NCBI RefSeq assembly: GCF_000737515.1
Contig: NZ_CP006587.1
Coordinates: 868,001-932,000, forward strand
Direction of reading: 5' to 3'
Source of the DNA: Hymenobacter sp. APR13
GTDB taxonomy: Bacteria; Bacteroidota; Bacteroidia; Cytophagales; Hymenobacteraceae
Length of the DNA stretch: 64,000 nucleotides
The notes under the pieces were generated by a model. That model was not told where the DNA came from. It was given only the letters and a program-made list of their open reading frames with translations, and did no database searches. Shown one piece after another: positions 23,778 through 34,673 of this stretch (position 1 is its first letter; each line of letters begins with the position of its first letter). The translations under genes and the position numbers were made by a program.

Positions 23778-24917
23778 TTACTGGAAGTACTCCTTCACTT
23801 TCTCGAAGAAACCTTTCTCGTTTTTGCCGGGGTTCGGGGTGAAGTTCTGAGCATTGCGCAGCTTCTCCAGCAGCTCCCGCTCCTCGCCGGTCACGTTCTT
23901 CGGGGTCCAGACGCTGAGGTGGATCAGCTGGTCGCCGCGGCCGTAGCCGTTGATGTCCTTGATGCCCTTGCCGCGCAGACGCAGGATTTTGCCGGGCTGC
24001 GTGCCGGCGTCCACCTTAATCTTCACCTTGCCCTCGATGGTCGGCACCTCGATGCTGGCGCCCAGCGCGGCATCCACGAACGAGATATACTGCTCGAACA
24101 TGATGTTGTTGCCGTCGCGCTTCAGCGACTCGTGCGGCTCCTCCTCAATCTGAATGAGCAGGTCGCCGGGCACGCCGCCGCGCTCCGGGAAGTTGCCTTT
24201 GCCGTTCATGCTCAGCTGCATACCCTCGGCCACGCCGGCCGGGATGTTGATGGGAATCACTTCCTCGTGCAGCTGGCGGCCGTCGCCGTGGCAGACGTCG
24301 CACTTGCTGGTCACTACTTTGCCCTCGCCTTCGCAGGTGGGGCAGGTAGAGGCACTCACCATCTGGCCGAGCATGGTGTTCACCACGCGTTTCACCTGGC
24401 CCTGGCCGTTGCAGGTGCCGCAGGTTTTGAGGTCGGTGCCGTTTTTGGCGCCGGTGCCCGAGCAGGTGTTGCACGCTACGTAGCGCTTCACCTTGATTTT
24501 TTTCTCCACGCCGTTGGCCACCTCTTCCAGGTCCAGCTTCAGCTTGATGCGCAGGTTGGAGCCTTTGCGCACCCGCCGGCCGCCCTGGCCGCGTCCGCCG
24601 CCGCCAAAAAAGCCCTCGAAACCGCCGCCCCCGAAGATGTCGCCGAACTGGGAGAAGATGTCCTCCATGTTCGGGCCGCCGCCGTTGCCGCCCATGCCCT
24701 GGTGGCCGTACTGGTCGTAGCGGGCCTTTTTGTTGGGGTCCGACAGCACTTCGTATGCCTCAGCGGCTTCCTTGAACTTGTCTTCGGCCGTTGGGTCGTC
24801 GGGGTTTTTGTCGGGGTGATATTTGATGGCCACCTTGCGGTAGGCCTTCTTAATCTCATCCGCGGCTGCGTTTTTGGCTACGCCCAGCACCTCGTAATAA
24901 TCTCGCTTCGCTGCCAT
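23778..24917 (-). CDS. dnaJ: Chaperone DnaJ
   Basis: Class I J-protein of 379 residues that stimulates the DnaK ATPase. The J domain has the HPD triad at 34-36 (IKYHPDKNP). A Gly/Phe-rich linker (about 75-115, including [14 protein letters not shown]) precedes the zinc region with four CxxCxGxG repeats: [32 protein letters not shown]. The C-terminal substrate domains follow. It lies downstream of grpE on the same strand, the usual order, with a palindromic repeat between them; dnaK is not here. Confidence 0.97.
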   Translation of the reverse strand: MAAKRDYYEVLGVAKNAAADEIKKAYRKVAIKYHPDKNPDDPTAEDKFKEAAEAYEVLSDPNKKARYDQYGHQGMGGNGGGPNMEDIFSQFGDIFGGGGFEGFFGGGGRGQGGRRVRKGSNLRIKLKLDLEEVANGVEKKIKVKRYVACNTCSGTGAKNGTDLKTCGTCNGQGQVKRVVNTMLGQMVSASTCPTCEGEGKVVTSKCDVCHGDGRQLHEEVIPINIPAGVAEGMQLSMNGKGNFPERGGVPGDLLIQIEEEPHESLKRDGNNIMFEQYISFVDAALGASIEVPTIEGKVKIKVDAGTQPGKILRLRGKGIKDINGYGRGDQLIHLSVWTPKNVTGEERELLEKLRNAQNFTPNPGKNEKGFFEKVKEYFQ

Positions 24918-24938
24918 TGTTGGTATTGTACTTCGTCT

Positions 24939-25039
24939 GTCATGCAGAGGCGCAGCCGAAGCATCTCGCGTGCTGACGTTGGGGGAGTTACTATGTCAAC
25001 GGTGCCATGCGGGATGCTTCGGCTGCGCCTCTGCATGAC
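24939..25039. repeat. Palindromic repeat, family 2, copy C
   Basis: Begins GTCATGCAGAGGCGCAGCCG and ends in its complement (CTGCGCCTCTGCATGAC). It has the CATCTCGCGTGCTGACGTTG core of family 2. It separates grpE from dnaJ. Confidence 0.9.
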
Positions 25040-25053
25040 GACCTTCTCTGGGT

Positions 25054-25620
25054 TTACTGCCCCAGCACCACCTTGGCGTGCCGGATTACCTTGTCGCCGA
25101 GGTAATAGCCGCGCTCCACTTCGTCCACGATTTTGCCCTTCAGGTCATCCGACGGGGCCGGAATCTGGGTGATGGCCTCGTGCAGGTCGGGGTCGAACGC
25201 GCCGCCTTTGGTTTCCATCGGCGTCAGGCCCTTCTGGTTGAGGGTCTTCTGCAGCTTGTTGTGGATGATGTCGATGCTTTCGCGTACGGCGTTGGCGTCG
25301 TCGGTGTCCTTGGTGTGGTGGCGGGCCCGGTCGAAGTCGTCGAGCACGGGCAGCAGAGCCGCCATCAGCTCCTGGTTGGCGGTCTTGAACAGGTCGGCGC
25401 GCTCCTTGGTGGTGCGGCGCTTGTAGTTCTCAAACTCGGCGGCCAGGCGCAGGTACTTGTCTTTCAGGTCGGCCAGCTCGGCTTCAGTTTTCGAGCCGGG
25501 CGCGGCAGCTTCAGTGCCTTCTACCTCCCCTGCTTCGGGGGCATTGGGCTCCTGGGTGAGCTCGCCGGCGGTGTGGTCGAATTGGGTATCGTCGGGTTGG
25601 GGGTTGGTATCGTCAGCCAT
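25054..25620 (-). CDS. grpE: Nucleotide exchange factor GrpE
   Basis: GrpE releases ADP from DnaK. The frame is open far upstream (to 25755); the ATG at 25620 (MADDTNPQPDDT) gives 188 residues with the usual acidic disordered N-terminus. The long helix starts at AELADLKDKYLRLAAEFENYKRR, the family's dimer helix with the conserved RxxAExENYRRR block, and the beta-wing ends with the conserved GYYLGDKVIRHAKVVLG. A second possible start with a basic lead (MSSRFNPFRRFKAK) lies at 25662; I prefer the shorter form because it fits family length. Heat-shock control is expected but no operator is visible. Confidence 0.95.
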   Translation of the reverse strand: MADDTNPQPDDTQFDHTAGELTQEPNAPEAGEVEGTEAAAPGSKTEAELADLKDKYLRLAAEFENYKRRTTKERADLFKTANQELMAALLPVLDDFDRARHHTKDTDDANAVRESIDIIHNKLQKTLNQKGLTPMETKGGAFDPDLHEAITQIPAPSDDLKGKIVDEVERGYYLGDKVIRHAKVVLGQ

Positions 25621-25936
25621 CTTCGCTTTAAATCGTCGGAATGGGTTGAATCGGGAGGACATAGGCTGGGAGCGGGTCGCAAGGAGTTTGCCAAAGCCCG
25701 CGCGGCTGTCATTGTGGCACAGAAACCCGCCTGCCCAGGCAGTTGGTTCAGTCACTTCCGGTTAGTGCGGGCAAGAACTGGCAGCCTGGGCGTGGCCGCT
25801 GCTCCTGCCGGTCCGACGCCAGAGGCGTCCGACCGGTCGCCGTCAGGGCCTGCCGCGCAAGCCACCTGAACAACGACCTCACAACTTCAGCACGCGGCAG
25901 CCGGTCAGACGGCTACCGCCGTCGGACCGGCCGGCG
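25621..25936. other. Intergenic region with GC-rich palindrome
   Basis: No gene is supported in these 316 bases upstream of grpE and downstream of obgE. The region 25808-25930 is an imperfect palindrome. Confidence 0.6.
25808..25930. repeat. Imperfect GC-rich palindrome
   Basis: CCGGTCCGACG at the left end pairs with CGTCGGACCGG at the right end, and internal TGCCGCG pairs with CGCGGCA. It may also end obgE transcription. Confidence 0.65.
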
Positions 25937-27019
25937 CTACTCTTGCTCCTGCTCTGCCTCGGGCGCTTCGGCAGCATCCTCTTCCTCCTGCTGGCTCTGG
26001 CGCGGCGCCACGGCCGCAGCGGCGCGGTTTTGCTGCAGCGCCTCCCAGATCAGGTCTTTCAGCTGCTGAATGTTCTTGTTGGCCAAGCTGGAAATGAACA
26101 CCGTCGGCAGGTCGGTGGGCAGCGTAGCCCGGATTTCCGCCTCCAGCTCCTCGTCCAGCATGTCGGACTTGGTGATGGCCAGCAGGCGCTGCTTTTCCAG
26201 CAGCTCAGGGTTGAACTGCTCCAACTCGCTGAGCAGCACCTCGTACTCGGCGTTGATGTCCGGCGAGTCGCAGCTAATCATGAACAGCAGGATGGAGTTG
26301 CGCTCGATGTGGCGCAGGAAGCGCGTGCCCAGGCCTTTGCCCTCGGCCGCGCCCTCAATGATGCCCGGAATATCGGCCATCACAAACGACTTGTAGTCGC
26401 GGTAGGCCACCACACCCAGGTTGGGCGTGAGGGTGGTGAAGGCGTAGTCGGCAATCTTGGGCTTGGCCGCCGACACCACCGACAGCAGCGTGCTTTTGCC
26501 GGCGTTCGGGAAGCCCACCAGGCCCACGTCGGCCAGCAGCTTCAGCTCCAGAATCACCCACTCATCAATGCCGGGCTCACCGGGCTGGGCGTAGGCCGGG
26601 GCCTGGTTGGTGGCCGACTTGAAGTGGTCGTTGCCCCAGCCGCCGCGGCCGCCGGGCGTCAGAATCAGGCGCTGGCCGTCCTCGGTGATTTCCAGCTTCT
26701 TCTCGCCGGTTTCGGCGTCGCGGGCCACGGTGCCGAGCGGCACCTGAATGATGATGTCTTCGCCCTGGGCGCCGCTGCGCAGGTTTTCGCCCCCGCCTTC
26801 GCCGGGCTTGGCAATCAGGTGCTTGCGGTACTGCAGGTGCAGCAGCGTCCAGAGCTGGGAGCTGCCTTCCAGGATGATGTGGCCGCCGCGGCCGCCGTCG
26901 CCACCATCGGGGCCGCCGTTGGGCAGGCCTTTGGCGCGGAAAAAGTGGTGCGAACCCGCCCCGCCTTTACCCGAGCGACAGTTGATTTTGACGTAGTCGA
27001 TGAAATTATTGGAAGCCAC
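25937..27019 (-). CDS. obgE: GTPase ObgE/CgtA
   Basis: Ribosome-associated GTPase of 360 residues. The Gly-rich Obg fold fills residues 1-158 ([16 protein letters not shown]). The G domain has G1 GFPNAGKST (169-177), G3 DIPGIIEGA, and the G4 TKSD block in LAITKSDM. The C-terminal tail is acidic and disordered ([19 protein letters not shown]) and lacks a TGS domain. The start codon is GTG: a stop lies two codons upstream and no ATG is in frame earlier. It follows adk at 170 bases on the same strand. Confidence 0.95.
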   Translation of the reverse strand: MASNNFIDYVKINCRSGKGGAGSHHFFRAKGLPNGGPDGGDGGRGGHIILEGSSQLWTLLHLQYRKHLIAKPGEGGGENLRSGAQGEDIIIQVPLGTVARDAETGEKKLEITEDGQRLILTPGGRGGWGNDHFKSATNQAPAYAQPGEPGIDEWVILELKLLADVGLVGFPNAGKSTLLSVVSAAKPKIADYAFTTLTPNLGVVAYRDYKSFVMADIPGIIEGAAEGKGLGTRFLRHIERNSILLFMISCDSPDINAEYEVLLSELEQFNPELLEKQRLLAITKSDMLDEELEAEIRATLPTDLPTVFISSLANKNIQQLKDLIWEALQQNRAAAAVAPRQSQQEEEDAAEAPEAEQEQE

Positions 27020-27100
27020 TTTTCAATTAAAAATTGAGAATTAAAAATTAAGAATTTACGCTATTCCTAATTTTTGATTCCAGGATGTCTGTAAAACAGC

Positions 27101-27147
27101 TGTCATCCTGCCCATTCCGCCGCAGGGGCGAAATACACAGGATGACA
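27101..27147. repeat. Short palindromic repeat
   Basis: TGTCATCCTG and CAGGATGACA bracket a 27-base centre with CATTCCGCCGCAGGGGCG. It is in the obgE leader. Confidence 0.75.
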
Positions 27148-27183
27148 GATGGTTCTGCCACTACCCCAAGCGGGTAGCAGGCG

Positions 27184-27191
27184 CAAAGTTA
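27184..27191 (-). promoter_or_regulatory. Possible -7 box for obgE
   Basis: TAACTTTG on the minus strand is an exact TAnnTTTG match and overlaps the adk stop codon. A leader of about 158 bases would follow, containing the short palindrome. Confidence 0.3.
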
Positions 27192-27812
27192 CGCTTTTAC
27201 TTCGTCGGTAGCCTGATGGCTGCTTTCGGGGGCGGCGGGCTGGTGCTTCTCGATGATGCCGCAAATCTGCCCGAAGATGTCTTCGATGGCGCCGATACCG
27301 TTGAGGGCATGGAATTTCTGCTGCGCGGCGTAGTAGCCGGCTACCTGGGCGGTTTCGGTGTTGTACACCGTCACGCGCTTGCGGATTTTGGTTTCGTCCT
27401 GGTCGTCGGGGCGGCCGGAGGTTTTACCCCGCTCCAGCAGGCGCGTTACCAGCTCTTCCTCGGCCACTTCCAGGGCCACCATGCACGACACCTTGGTTTC
27501 GTGCTCGGCCAGCAGGCGGTCGAGGCTTTCGGCCTGTGGCACAGTGCGCGGGAAGCCGTCGAAGATGAAGCCAGCGGCCTGCTTGTTGGTTTGCAGGGCG
27601 CTGTCGATCATGCCGATTACCACTTCGTCGGGCACGAGCAGGCCTTCATCCATGAGTTTTTTGGCACGCAGGCCGAGTTCAGTGCCCTGGGAAATCTGGG
27701 CACGGAGCAAATCGCCGGTGGAGAGGTGCACCAGATTATAGCGGGCAATCAGCTTCTGGCTTTGCGTTCCTTTACCGGCGCCGGGCGGGCCGAAGAGCAC
27801 GAGATTCAGCAT
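27189..27812 (-). CDS. adk: Adenylate kinase
   Basis: Interconverts ATP and AMP with two ADP in the cytoplasm. The 207-residue protein has the P-loop GPPGAGKGTQ (8-17), the AMP-binding STGDLLRAQI, the FDGFPRT block, and a short LID (LLERGKTSGRPDDQDETKIRKR) without the zinc Cys residues of long-LID forms. Length fits short-type Bacteroidota enzymes with a C-terminal extension (SSHQATDEVKA). It lies between hpt and obgE on the same strand. Confidence 0.96.
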   Translation of the reverse strand: MLNLVLFGPPGAGKGTQSQKLIARYNLVHLSTGDLLRAQISQGTELGLRAKKLMDEGLLVPDEVVIGMIDSALQTNKQAAGFIFDGFPRTVPQAESLDRLLAEHETKVSCMVALEVAEEELVTRLLERGKTSGRPDDQDETKIRKRVTVYNTETAQVAGYYAAQQKFHALNGIGAIEDIFGQICGIIEKHQPAAPESSHQATDEVKA

Positions 27813-27933
27813 GAGTTGGGGAGCGAAGTGTTACGCGGAGGAAAGGAAAAGTGGGCGTGTTTCTGAAATATAAGCAACGAATAGGAAAGCCTCTACGGGC
27901 GCCAGCGAATTTTAGCTGCGTCCGGGAGCCAAT

Positions 27934-28479
27934 TCAGCTGCCTACGGCCTTGTACACGTCCGGATAATTGCGGCCCAGTCCGTCGAAATCCAGACCGTAG
28001 CCGACAATGAAATCATTGGGGATGCTCAGGCCCACGTAGCGGATGGGCAGCTCGTGCTGCAGGCACTCGGGCTTGAGAAACAGGGTGGCCACTTCCAGCG
28101 AGGCGGGCTCGCGGGCGCCCAGCGTATCGAGCAGGCGGCGCATGGTGTGGCCCGTATCCACGATGTCCTCGACGATGATGACGTGGCGGCCCCGGATGTC
28201 TTCGGTCAAACCCAGCACTTCCTGCACGGTGCCGGTGCTGCTGGTGCCCTGGTACGAGGCCACGCGGATAAAGGAAATCTCGCACGGAACGGCCAGCGCC
28301 TTCATCAGGTCGGAGGCGAACATAAACGAGCCGTTGAGCACCGCTACCAGCAGCGGCGTCTTGCCGGCGTAGTCGTGGTTGAGCTGGGTGGCCAGCTGCT
28401 GAATGCTGGCGGCCAGCTGCCGGGCCGGCAGGTAGGGCTCGAACTGTTTGTCGTGCAGCGAAATATGGTCCGGATTCAT
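27934..28479 (-). CDS. hpt: Hypoxanthine phosphoribosyltransferase
   Basis: Salvages hypoxanthine (and often guanine) to IMP or GMP with PRPP. The open frame reaches 28629, but that stretch crosses a terminator; the ATG at 28479 (MNPDHISLHDKQFE) gives 181 residues, the family length. The PRPP-binding loop EDIVDTGHT (104-112), LVAVLNGSFMFA near 44-55 and the C-terminal VGYGLDFDGLGRNYPDV match HPRT. The gene has its own -7 box (28514-28521) immediately after the terminator of the pyrophosphatase gene. Confidence 0.95.
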   Translation of the reverse strand: MNPDHISLHDKQFEPYLPARQLAASIQQLATQLNHDYAGKTPLLVAVLNGSFMFASDLMKALAVPCEISFIRVASYQGTSSTGTVQEVLGLTEDIRGRHVIIVEDIVDTGHTMRRLLDTLGAREPASLEVATLFLKPECLQHELPIRYVGLSIPNDFIVGYGLDFDGLGRNYPDVYKAVGS

Positions 28480-28513
28480 CCGTTTGGGGTTGGGCCGTGG
28501 GTGAGCGGGCAGG

Positions 28514-28521
28514 CAAATGTA
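28514..28521 (-). promoter_or_regulatory. Putative -7 box for hpt
   Basis: Minus-strand TACATTTG matches TAnnTTTG exactly, 34 bases before the hpt ATG and just after the T tract of the upstream terminator. Confidence 0.5.
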
Positions 28522-28529
28522 GTAGAAAA

Positions 28530-28560
28530 AAGCCGCCCTCCCGGTGAAGGAAGGCGGCTT
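28530..28560 (-). terminator. Terminator of pyrophosphatase gene
   Basis: On the minus strand AAGCCGCC pairs with GGCGGCTT around a 15-base loop, followed by TTTTTTC. It lies 108 bases after the hppA stop. Confidence 0.8.
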
Positions 28561-28579
28561 GAGGGTGAGGTTTGTTCGG

Positions 28580-28658
28580 GGTTTGTGGTTCGCTTTTCGT
28601 TGTTCGTGTCCGGATTCTTTCACCGCCAACCCAACGAAAAACCAACCACGAACTACTA
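28580..28658. repeat. Imperfect inverted repeat between hpt and hppA
   Basis: Left arm GTTTGTGGTTCGCTTTTCGTTG and right arm CAACGAAAAACCAACCACGAAC are roughly complementary (each shown part is one arm of about 20 bases). It lies between the terminator and the hppA stop. Confidence 0.5.
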
Positions 28659-28667
28659 AAAACGCTC

Positions 28668-30902
<2,235 letters not shown>

Positions 30903-31063
30903 AGAGCGGGGGTAAGAAGTGGGAGTTTAGTTGGGAATGAGACAATTAGGAGGGTAAAATAGAATTTATTGCCTAATCCTCAACCTGCCCTTCGCAAATG
31001 CGGGCTGCTTATTTATTGGCTGACTGGCAGCTACATGGCTTTTCGGCTATTCTTGAAATGCAG

Positions 31064-31094
31064 AAAGCCGCTTCCTCAATCGGGAAGCGGCTTT
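31064..31094. terminator. Terminator of acyltransferase gene
   Basis: AAAGCCGCTTCC (31064-31075) pairs with GGAAGCGGCTTT (31083-31094). On the minus strand it lies 69 bases beyond the acyltransferase stop. Confidence 0.7.
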
Positions 31095-31162
31095 CCGGCG
31101 CGTAAGGCGGGTTTGCTGGAGTAGCGGTTATAGCTGCTGCATCTGCTACGTAGTTGCGAGAT

Positions 31163-32236
31163 TTACACTTTCCGGAAGTACCTGACAGATGCCCGCTCAG
31201 TTACCAAGTATAGCATGTATGACACAAAGGTTACTAAGGGAAGAGCCAGCCAGTAGTATCGGGCGTAAAACACAGTTTCTCCGGTTAAATACACTAGACC
31301 ACCGTAGCACAGCAGCAGCAATGGGAAGTGGTAGAGGTAAAGCGAAAAGCTGAATACCCCCAATTTGTGTAAGCCTCGAATCAACAAATTATGTGAGGAG
31401 ACTTTGCCCGCTAGTAGCGTAGTCATGCTCAGCACGGCCAGTAGCGTGGCCACCAAGCCGGAAATGGGCTTGATTTTCAGGACGGCTAGCAGCAATAAGG
31501 CCCCAAATAGACCACCCATCAATAGCACCAGCCACCAAGCGGGAACCCGACGGGCCCAGCTAAGCCAAGGCGTGCGGACTACTACATCGTAGAACATGGC
31601 ACCCACTGCGAAGTAGAAGTTGAATGTTAGCAAGTAATCAATAAATGGGTTCAGCAGACCGTGCTGGGTCCAAAGCAGGCCTGCCGCGTATATGACTACA
31701 GACAAACCGTAGTACACCCATGTCCACCAGAAAGCCAGTGGTACGGCCAAGTAGAAAATGGCTTCTGGTAGCAAAGACCAATAAACATTGTTGTAGCCGA
31801 TATAAACTTCCTGAAGTGGAAGAAAAACCAACGTCCGCATTAATCCCAACAGATCTAGGCTTTGCAACTCTTTCCAGGCTTCAGCCAGGGTGATGTTCAG
31901 TTCTCTCCCATTCTCAACAGAAATAGCTGCAGGCACTCCACACGCTACACACCACAAGCCTACTATTGCTAGTAGCGAGGCAAACAAAAACGGCGGATAG
32001 ATCCGTACGATACGGTTGATGTAAAATGCCATCGGTTTCCGGTGCTTGCGTAGTTGCGCATACCGAATGAAAAAGCCTGATAGGACAAAAAAGAATATAA
32101 CCATTTCATAGCCGGCCGAACTGAGCATGTCGGCCCCGAAAGCCACGTAATCTAACGCCCCCCAAGTTGTCCGTGGATGCACCAGCAAGTACTGACGTCC
32201 GCCCGACCACAGAATGAATTTGGCATGGAAAATCAC
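31163..32236 (-). CDS. Acyltransferase 3 family membrane protein, start unresolved
   Basis: Acyltransferase-3 proteins (OatA/ExoZ-like) transfer acyl groups onto surface sugars. From the GTG at 32236 the product is 357 residues with about nine hydrophobic segments; FFFVLSGFFIRYAQLRK and RIVRIYPPF are family marks. The conserved N-terminus is missing from this start: the same frame continues upstream to 32284 as ELDILHASRGFCAFYVV, the helix-1 segment with the catalytic His region, but meets a TAG at 32321-32323 with no ATG, GTG or TTG between. A second frame, shifted by one base, reads from a TTG at 32396 with MSNKLRPLQHINSLEQS. A frameshift near 32285-32320, in sequence or in the cell, is the simplest reading. 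It ends a unit with the aminopeptidase gene one base upstream of that TTG. Confidence 0.75.
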   Translation of the reverse strand: MIFHAKFILWSGGRQYLLVHPRTTWGALDYVAFGADMLSSAGYEMVIFFFVLSGFFIRYAQLRKHRKPMAFYINRIVRIYPPFLFASLLAIVGLWCVACGVPAAISVENGRELNITLAEAWKELQSLDLLGLMRTLVFLPLQEVYIGYNNVYWSLLPEAIFYLAVPLAFWWTWVYYGLSVVIYAAGLLWTQHGLLNPFIDYLLTFNFYFAVGAMFYDVVVRTPWLSWARRVPAWWLVLLMGGLFGALLLLAVLKIKPISGLVATLLAVLSMTTLLAGKVSSHNLLIRGLHKLGVFSFSLYLYHFPLLLLCYGGLVYLTGETVFYARYYWLALPLVTFVSYMLYLVTERASVRYFRKV

Positions 32237-32396
32237 TACGTAAAATGCACAAAAGCCCCGTGATGCGTGCAGAATATCTAGCTCCTGGTAAGCTAAGGTG
32301 CTGTAAAGGGGCCTTCTCGGCTACCGTTTGGGCAGGAAGATTCACGCTTTGTTCTAAACTGTTGATGTGCTGCAAAGGTCTGAGTTTATTTGACAA

Positions 32397-33311
32397 CTAC
32401 AGCTGCCGCATCAACTCCTGATATAAGGCCAGCATGCTGGCAATGTCGCGCTTGTCCACAATTTCGTCGGGGGAGTGCACATTATCTTCAGGGGCGCCGA
32501 TGAAGCACCAGTCCCATGGCTGGGCACCGTGCTGCAATTCCTTGGCATCGGAGCCGCCGCTACCTTCCACTTCCAGCTGGTGCGGAATACCGGCCGCCTC
32601 CGCAATGCGCCGGATGCGCTCCACGTAGCTGCGGCGCGGAATCAGGGAGTCGCGCAGAGAGATGGCCACGCCCTGGCCGGCATGCACGCCTTCCGTCACC
32701 CAGGTGATGTCGGAAATCAGGGCCTGCCGCACCCCATAGGTTTCGTAGATGTGCTTGGCCAAGTAGGCCACCGACCCGCCGCCGTGCTCTTCCCAGCAGC
32801 TGAACACGATGATGCCATCCTGCAGGGTTTCGCATAGCCGCAGCGCATTCCAGACCCCAAGGCGGTTGTCGAGGTAGCAGCTTTGCACGGTGGTGTCCGT
32901 TTCGCGGAAGTCGCAGTAATACGTGAGTTCGGTGCCCCGGTCGATGTCGCGGGTGAACTCATACGTGGGTTGGCCCGTTTCTTCATCACTTCCCAACGTG
33001 CAGTCAATTTCCCCTTGCGAATCCCGCCCTACCAGCCGAATGCCTTCGTCCAGCACCGGCCCGCCAATCCGAACCAGTTGGCGGCCATAGCGCACGGTAA
33101 AACCGATGCTGTCCAGGTGAGCAAAAACGGCTGTACGGGGCTGGCCAAAAACCAGAATAATACAATCCTGCCATTGCTCGCCGGCCAGCACGGTGGGCTG
33201 CGTCTGCCAGCCGGGGCTGGCCGTCTGGATGTAGTTCAGCAAAAACTGCGTGAGGGCTGCCTCATTTCCGGCGGGGGCCGGAATCTGACAGAGGGTCCGT
33301 AAAAGCTCCAT
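32397..33311 (-). CDS. M42-like metalloaminopeptidase
   Basis: A 304-residue cytosolic peptidase of the M42/M20 kind. It begins MELLRTLCQIPAPAGNEAAL, the usual exopeptidase start. Metal and catalytic blocks are AHLDSIGF (zinc His and Asp), FSCWEEHGGGS (catalytic Glu-Glu), a conserved SDITWVTEGVHAG, GSGGSDAKELQ and the final zinc His in NVHSPDEIV. It is short for M42 (usually about 350) but all ligand positions look present. Substrate specificity unknown. Same strand as the acyltransferase gene; divergent from the repeat-protein gene. Confidence 0.8.
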   Translation of the reverse strand: MELLRTLCQIPAPAGNEAALTQFLLNYIQTASPGWQTQPTVLAGEQWQDCIILVFGQPRTAVFAHLDSIGFTVRYGRQLVRIGGPVLDEGIRLVGRDSQGEIDCTLGSDEETGQPTYEFTRDIDRGTELTYYCDFRETDTTVQSCYLDNRLGVWNALRLCETLQDGIIVFSCWEEHGGGSVAYLAKHIYETYGVRQALISDITWVTEGVHAGQGVAISLRDSLIPRRSYVERIRRIAEAAGIPHQLEVEGSGGSDAKELQHGAQPWDWCFIGAPEDNVHSPDEIVDKRDIASMLALYQELMRQL

Positions 33312-33324
33312 GATTGACCTGTTA

Positions 33325-33358
33325 TTTGTCCAAAACTAGGATAAAAGCCATACTTTAG
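33325..33358 (+). promoter_or_regulatory. Putative promoter of the secreted repeat-protein gene
   Basis: TTTG (33325-33328) and TACTTTAG (33351-33358) are 22 bases apart, near the -33/-7 spacing of Bacteroidota promoters, with one mismatch in the -7 box. The ATG is at 33422. Confidence 0.4.
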
Positions 33359-33421
33359 TGTTTCCGATGGGCGGTGCGCTTCGGGCCCTGCGCCCGGCCG
33401 CACCCGCAAGCCGCCGATTCT

Positions 33422-34663
33422 ATGATTCTTCGCCTCCGATTTGTCCTGTTGCTTCTGCTGCTGCCGCTGCTGGCCAGCGCCCAACAGCCGGACACCATGC
33501 GTACGCCCATCCGCAGCATCCAGACGGAGAATGTGGACGTGCTGCCGAATGCCGTTGACACCAAAGGCTGGCTGCTGCTCGACAAGGACATCCAGACCGA
33601 ACTGGAAGGCGCCGTACAGAACCTCTATAACTGCAAGTACGACCGGGCCGAAAAGCAATTCCGCTCCCTGCGGCGGCGCTACCCGCAGCACCCCATGCCC
33701 TACTTCCTGCTGGGGCTGAGCCAGTGGTGGAAAATCGTCCCGACCAACATCAAGACCAAGCAGTACGACAAGCTGTTCTTCGCCTACATGGATTCGTCCA
33801 TCACCAAGGCCGAGGCGCTGTACGATGCCGACAAAAAGAACTACGAAGCCTGCTTTTTCCTGGCCGCCGCCTATGGCTTTGATGGCCGCCTCAACGCCGA
33901 GCGCAGCAACTGGCCCCGGGCCACGGTAAGCGCCAAGCGCGCCCTGAAATACTTGGAAATCAGCAAGGAAGCCAACGGTCTGAGCCCGGAGTTTCTGTTC
34001 GGGCAGGCGCTGTTCAACTACTACTCCGTCTGGATTCCGGACAACTACCCGCTGCTCAAGCCCGTGCTGCTGCTGTTTCCGAAAGGCAGCAAGCAGCTGG
34101 GCCTGCAGCAGCTGCGCAGCGTGGCCGACAACGGCTTCTACGTGGGACCTGAGGCGAAAGTCTTCCTGATGCGCATCCTCAACAATGAGGAAAACAATCC
34201 CACCGCGGCCATGCCCATTGCCCGCGACCTGGCCTCCACCTACCCCGATAACGGCTACTTCCAGCGCTTCTACGCGTTGCTGGCCTTCAACATGGGTGAG
34301 TTTCGGGAGAGTGAGCGGGTGAGCCTGGAGATTCTCAGCAAACTCAACCAGGGCCTGCCCGGCTACGAAGGCATTAGCGGCCGCTACGCCACCTACTTTC
34401 TGGGCTGGCTGATGCAGAACCGCTATAAGGATTTCGCCAAAGCCAAAGACTACTACCAGCGCTGCATTGTATTTGCCGAAAGCACCGATGAGGCCAACGG
34501 CGGATTTTACCTGCACGCCAACTACAATCTGGCCCGCATTGCCGAGAAGGAAAAAGACTTTGGAACCGCCCGGCGCTACTACACCGTTGTGCAGGACATA
34601 GCCGACAAAAAGTCCGACCAGTACCGGGAATCGAAGGCGTTTCTTAAGAAGTACAAGAAGTAA
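33422..34663 (+). CDS. Secreted tetratricopeptide-like repeat protein
   Basis: The ATG at 33422 gives a signal peptide (MILRLRFVLLLLLLPLLASA, 1-20) and 413 residues. The mature protein is mostly helical with TPR-like pairs: GAVQNLYNCKYDRAEKQFR, FFAYMDSSITKAEALYD, FLMRILNNEENNPTAA, FAKAKDYYQRCIVFAES and LARIAEKEKDFGTARRYYT. TPR proteins hold complexes together; partner unknown. It is 10 bases before the AT-rich membrane-protein gene and probably cotranscribed with it, so a link to polysaccharide assembly is possible. Confidence 0.78.
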   Translation: MILRLRFVLLLLLLPLLASAQQPDTMRTPIRSIQTENVDVLPNAVDTKGWLLLDKDIQTELEGAVQNLYNCKYDRAEKQFRSLRRRYPQHPMPYFLLGLSQWWKIVPTNIKTKQYDKLFFAYMDSSITKAEALYDADKKNYEACFFLAAAYGFDGRLNAERSNWPRATVSAKRALKYLEISKEANGLSPEFLFGQALFNYYSVWIPDNYPLLKPVLLLFPKGSKQLGLQQLRSVADNGFYVGPEAKVFLMRILNNEENNPTAAMPIARDLASTYPDNGYFQRFYALLAFNMGEFRESERVSLEILSKLNQGLPGYEGISGRYATYFLGWLMQNRYKDFAKAKDYYQRCIVFAESTDEANGGFYLHANYNLARIAEKEKDFGTARRYYTVVQDIADKKSDQYRESKAFLKKYKK

Positions 34664-34673
34664 CCCTGCGCGT

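Noticed and set aside
23739..23778. Repeated AAATCCGT strings after dnaJ as a possible direct-repeat array or CRISPR
   Set aside because: Spacing is only 8-12 bases and irregular; no spacer-like units or cas genes.
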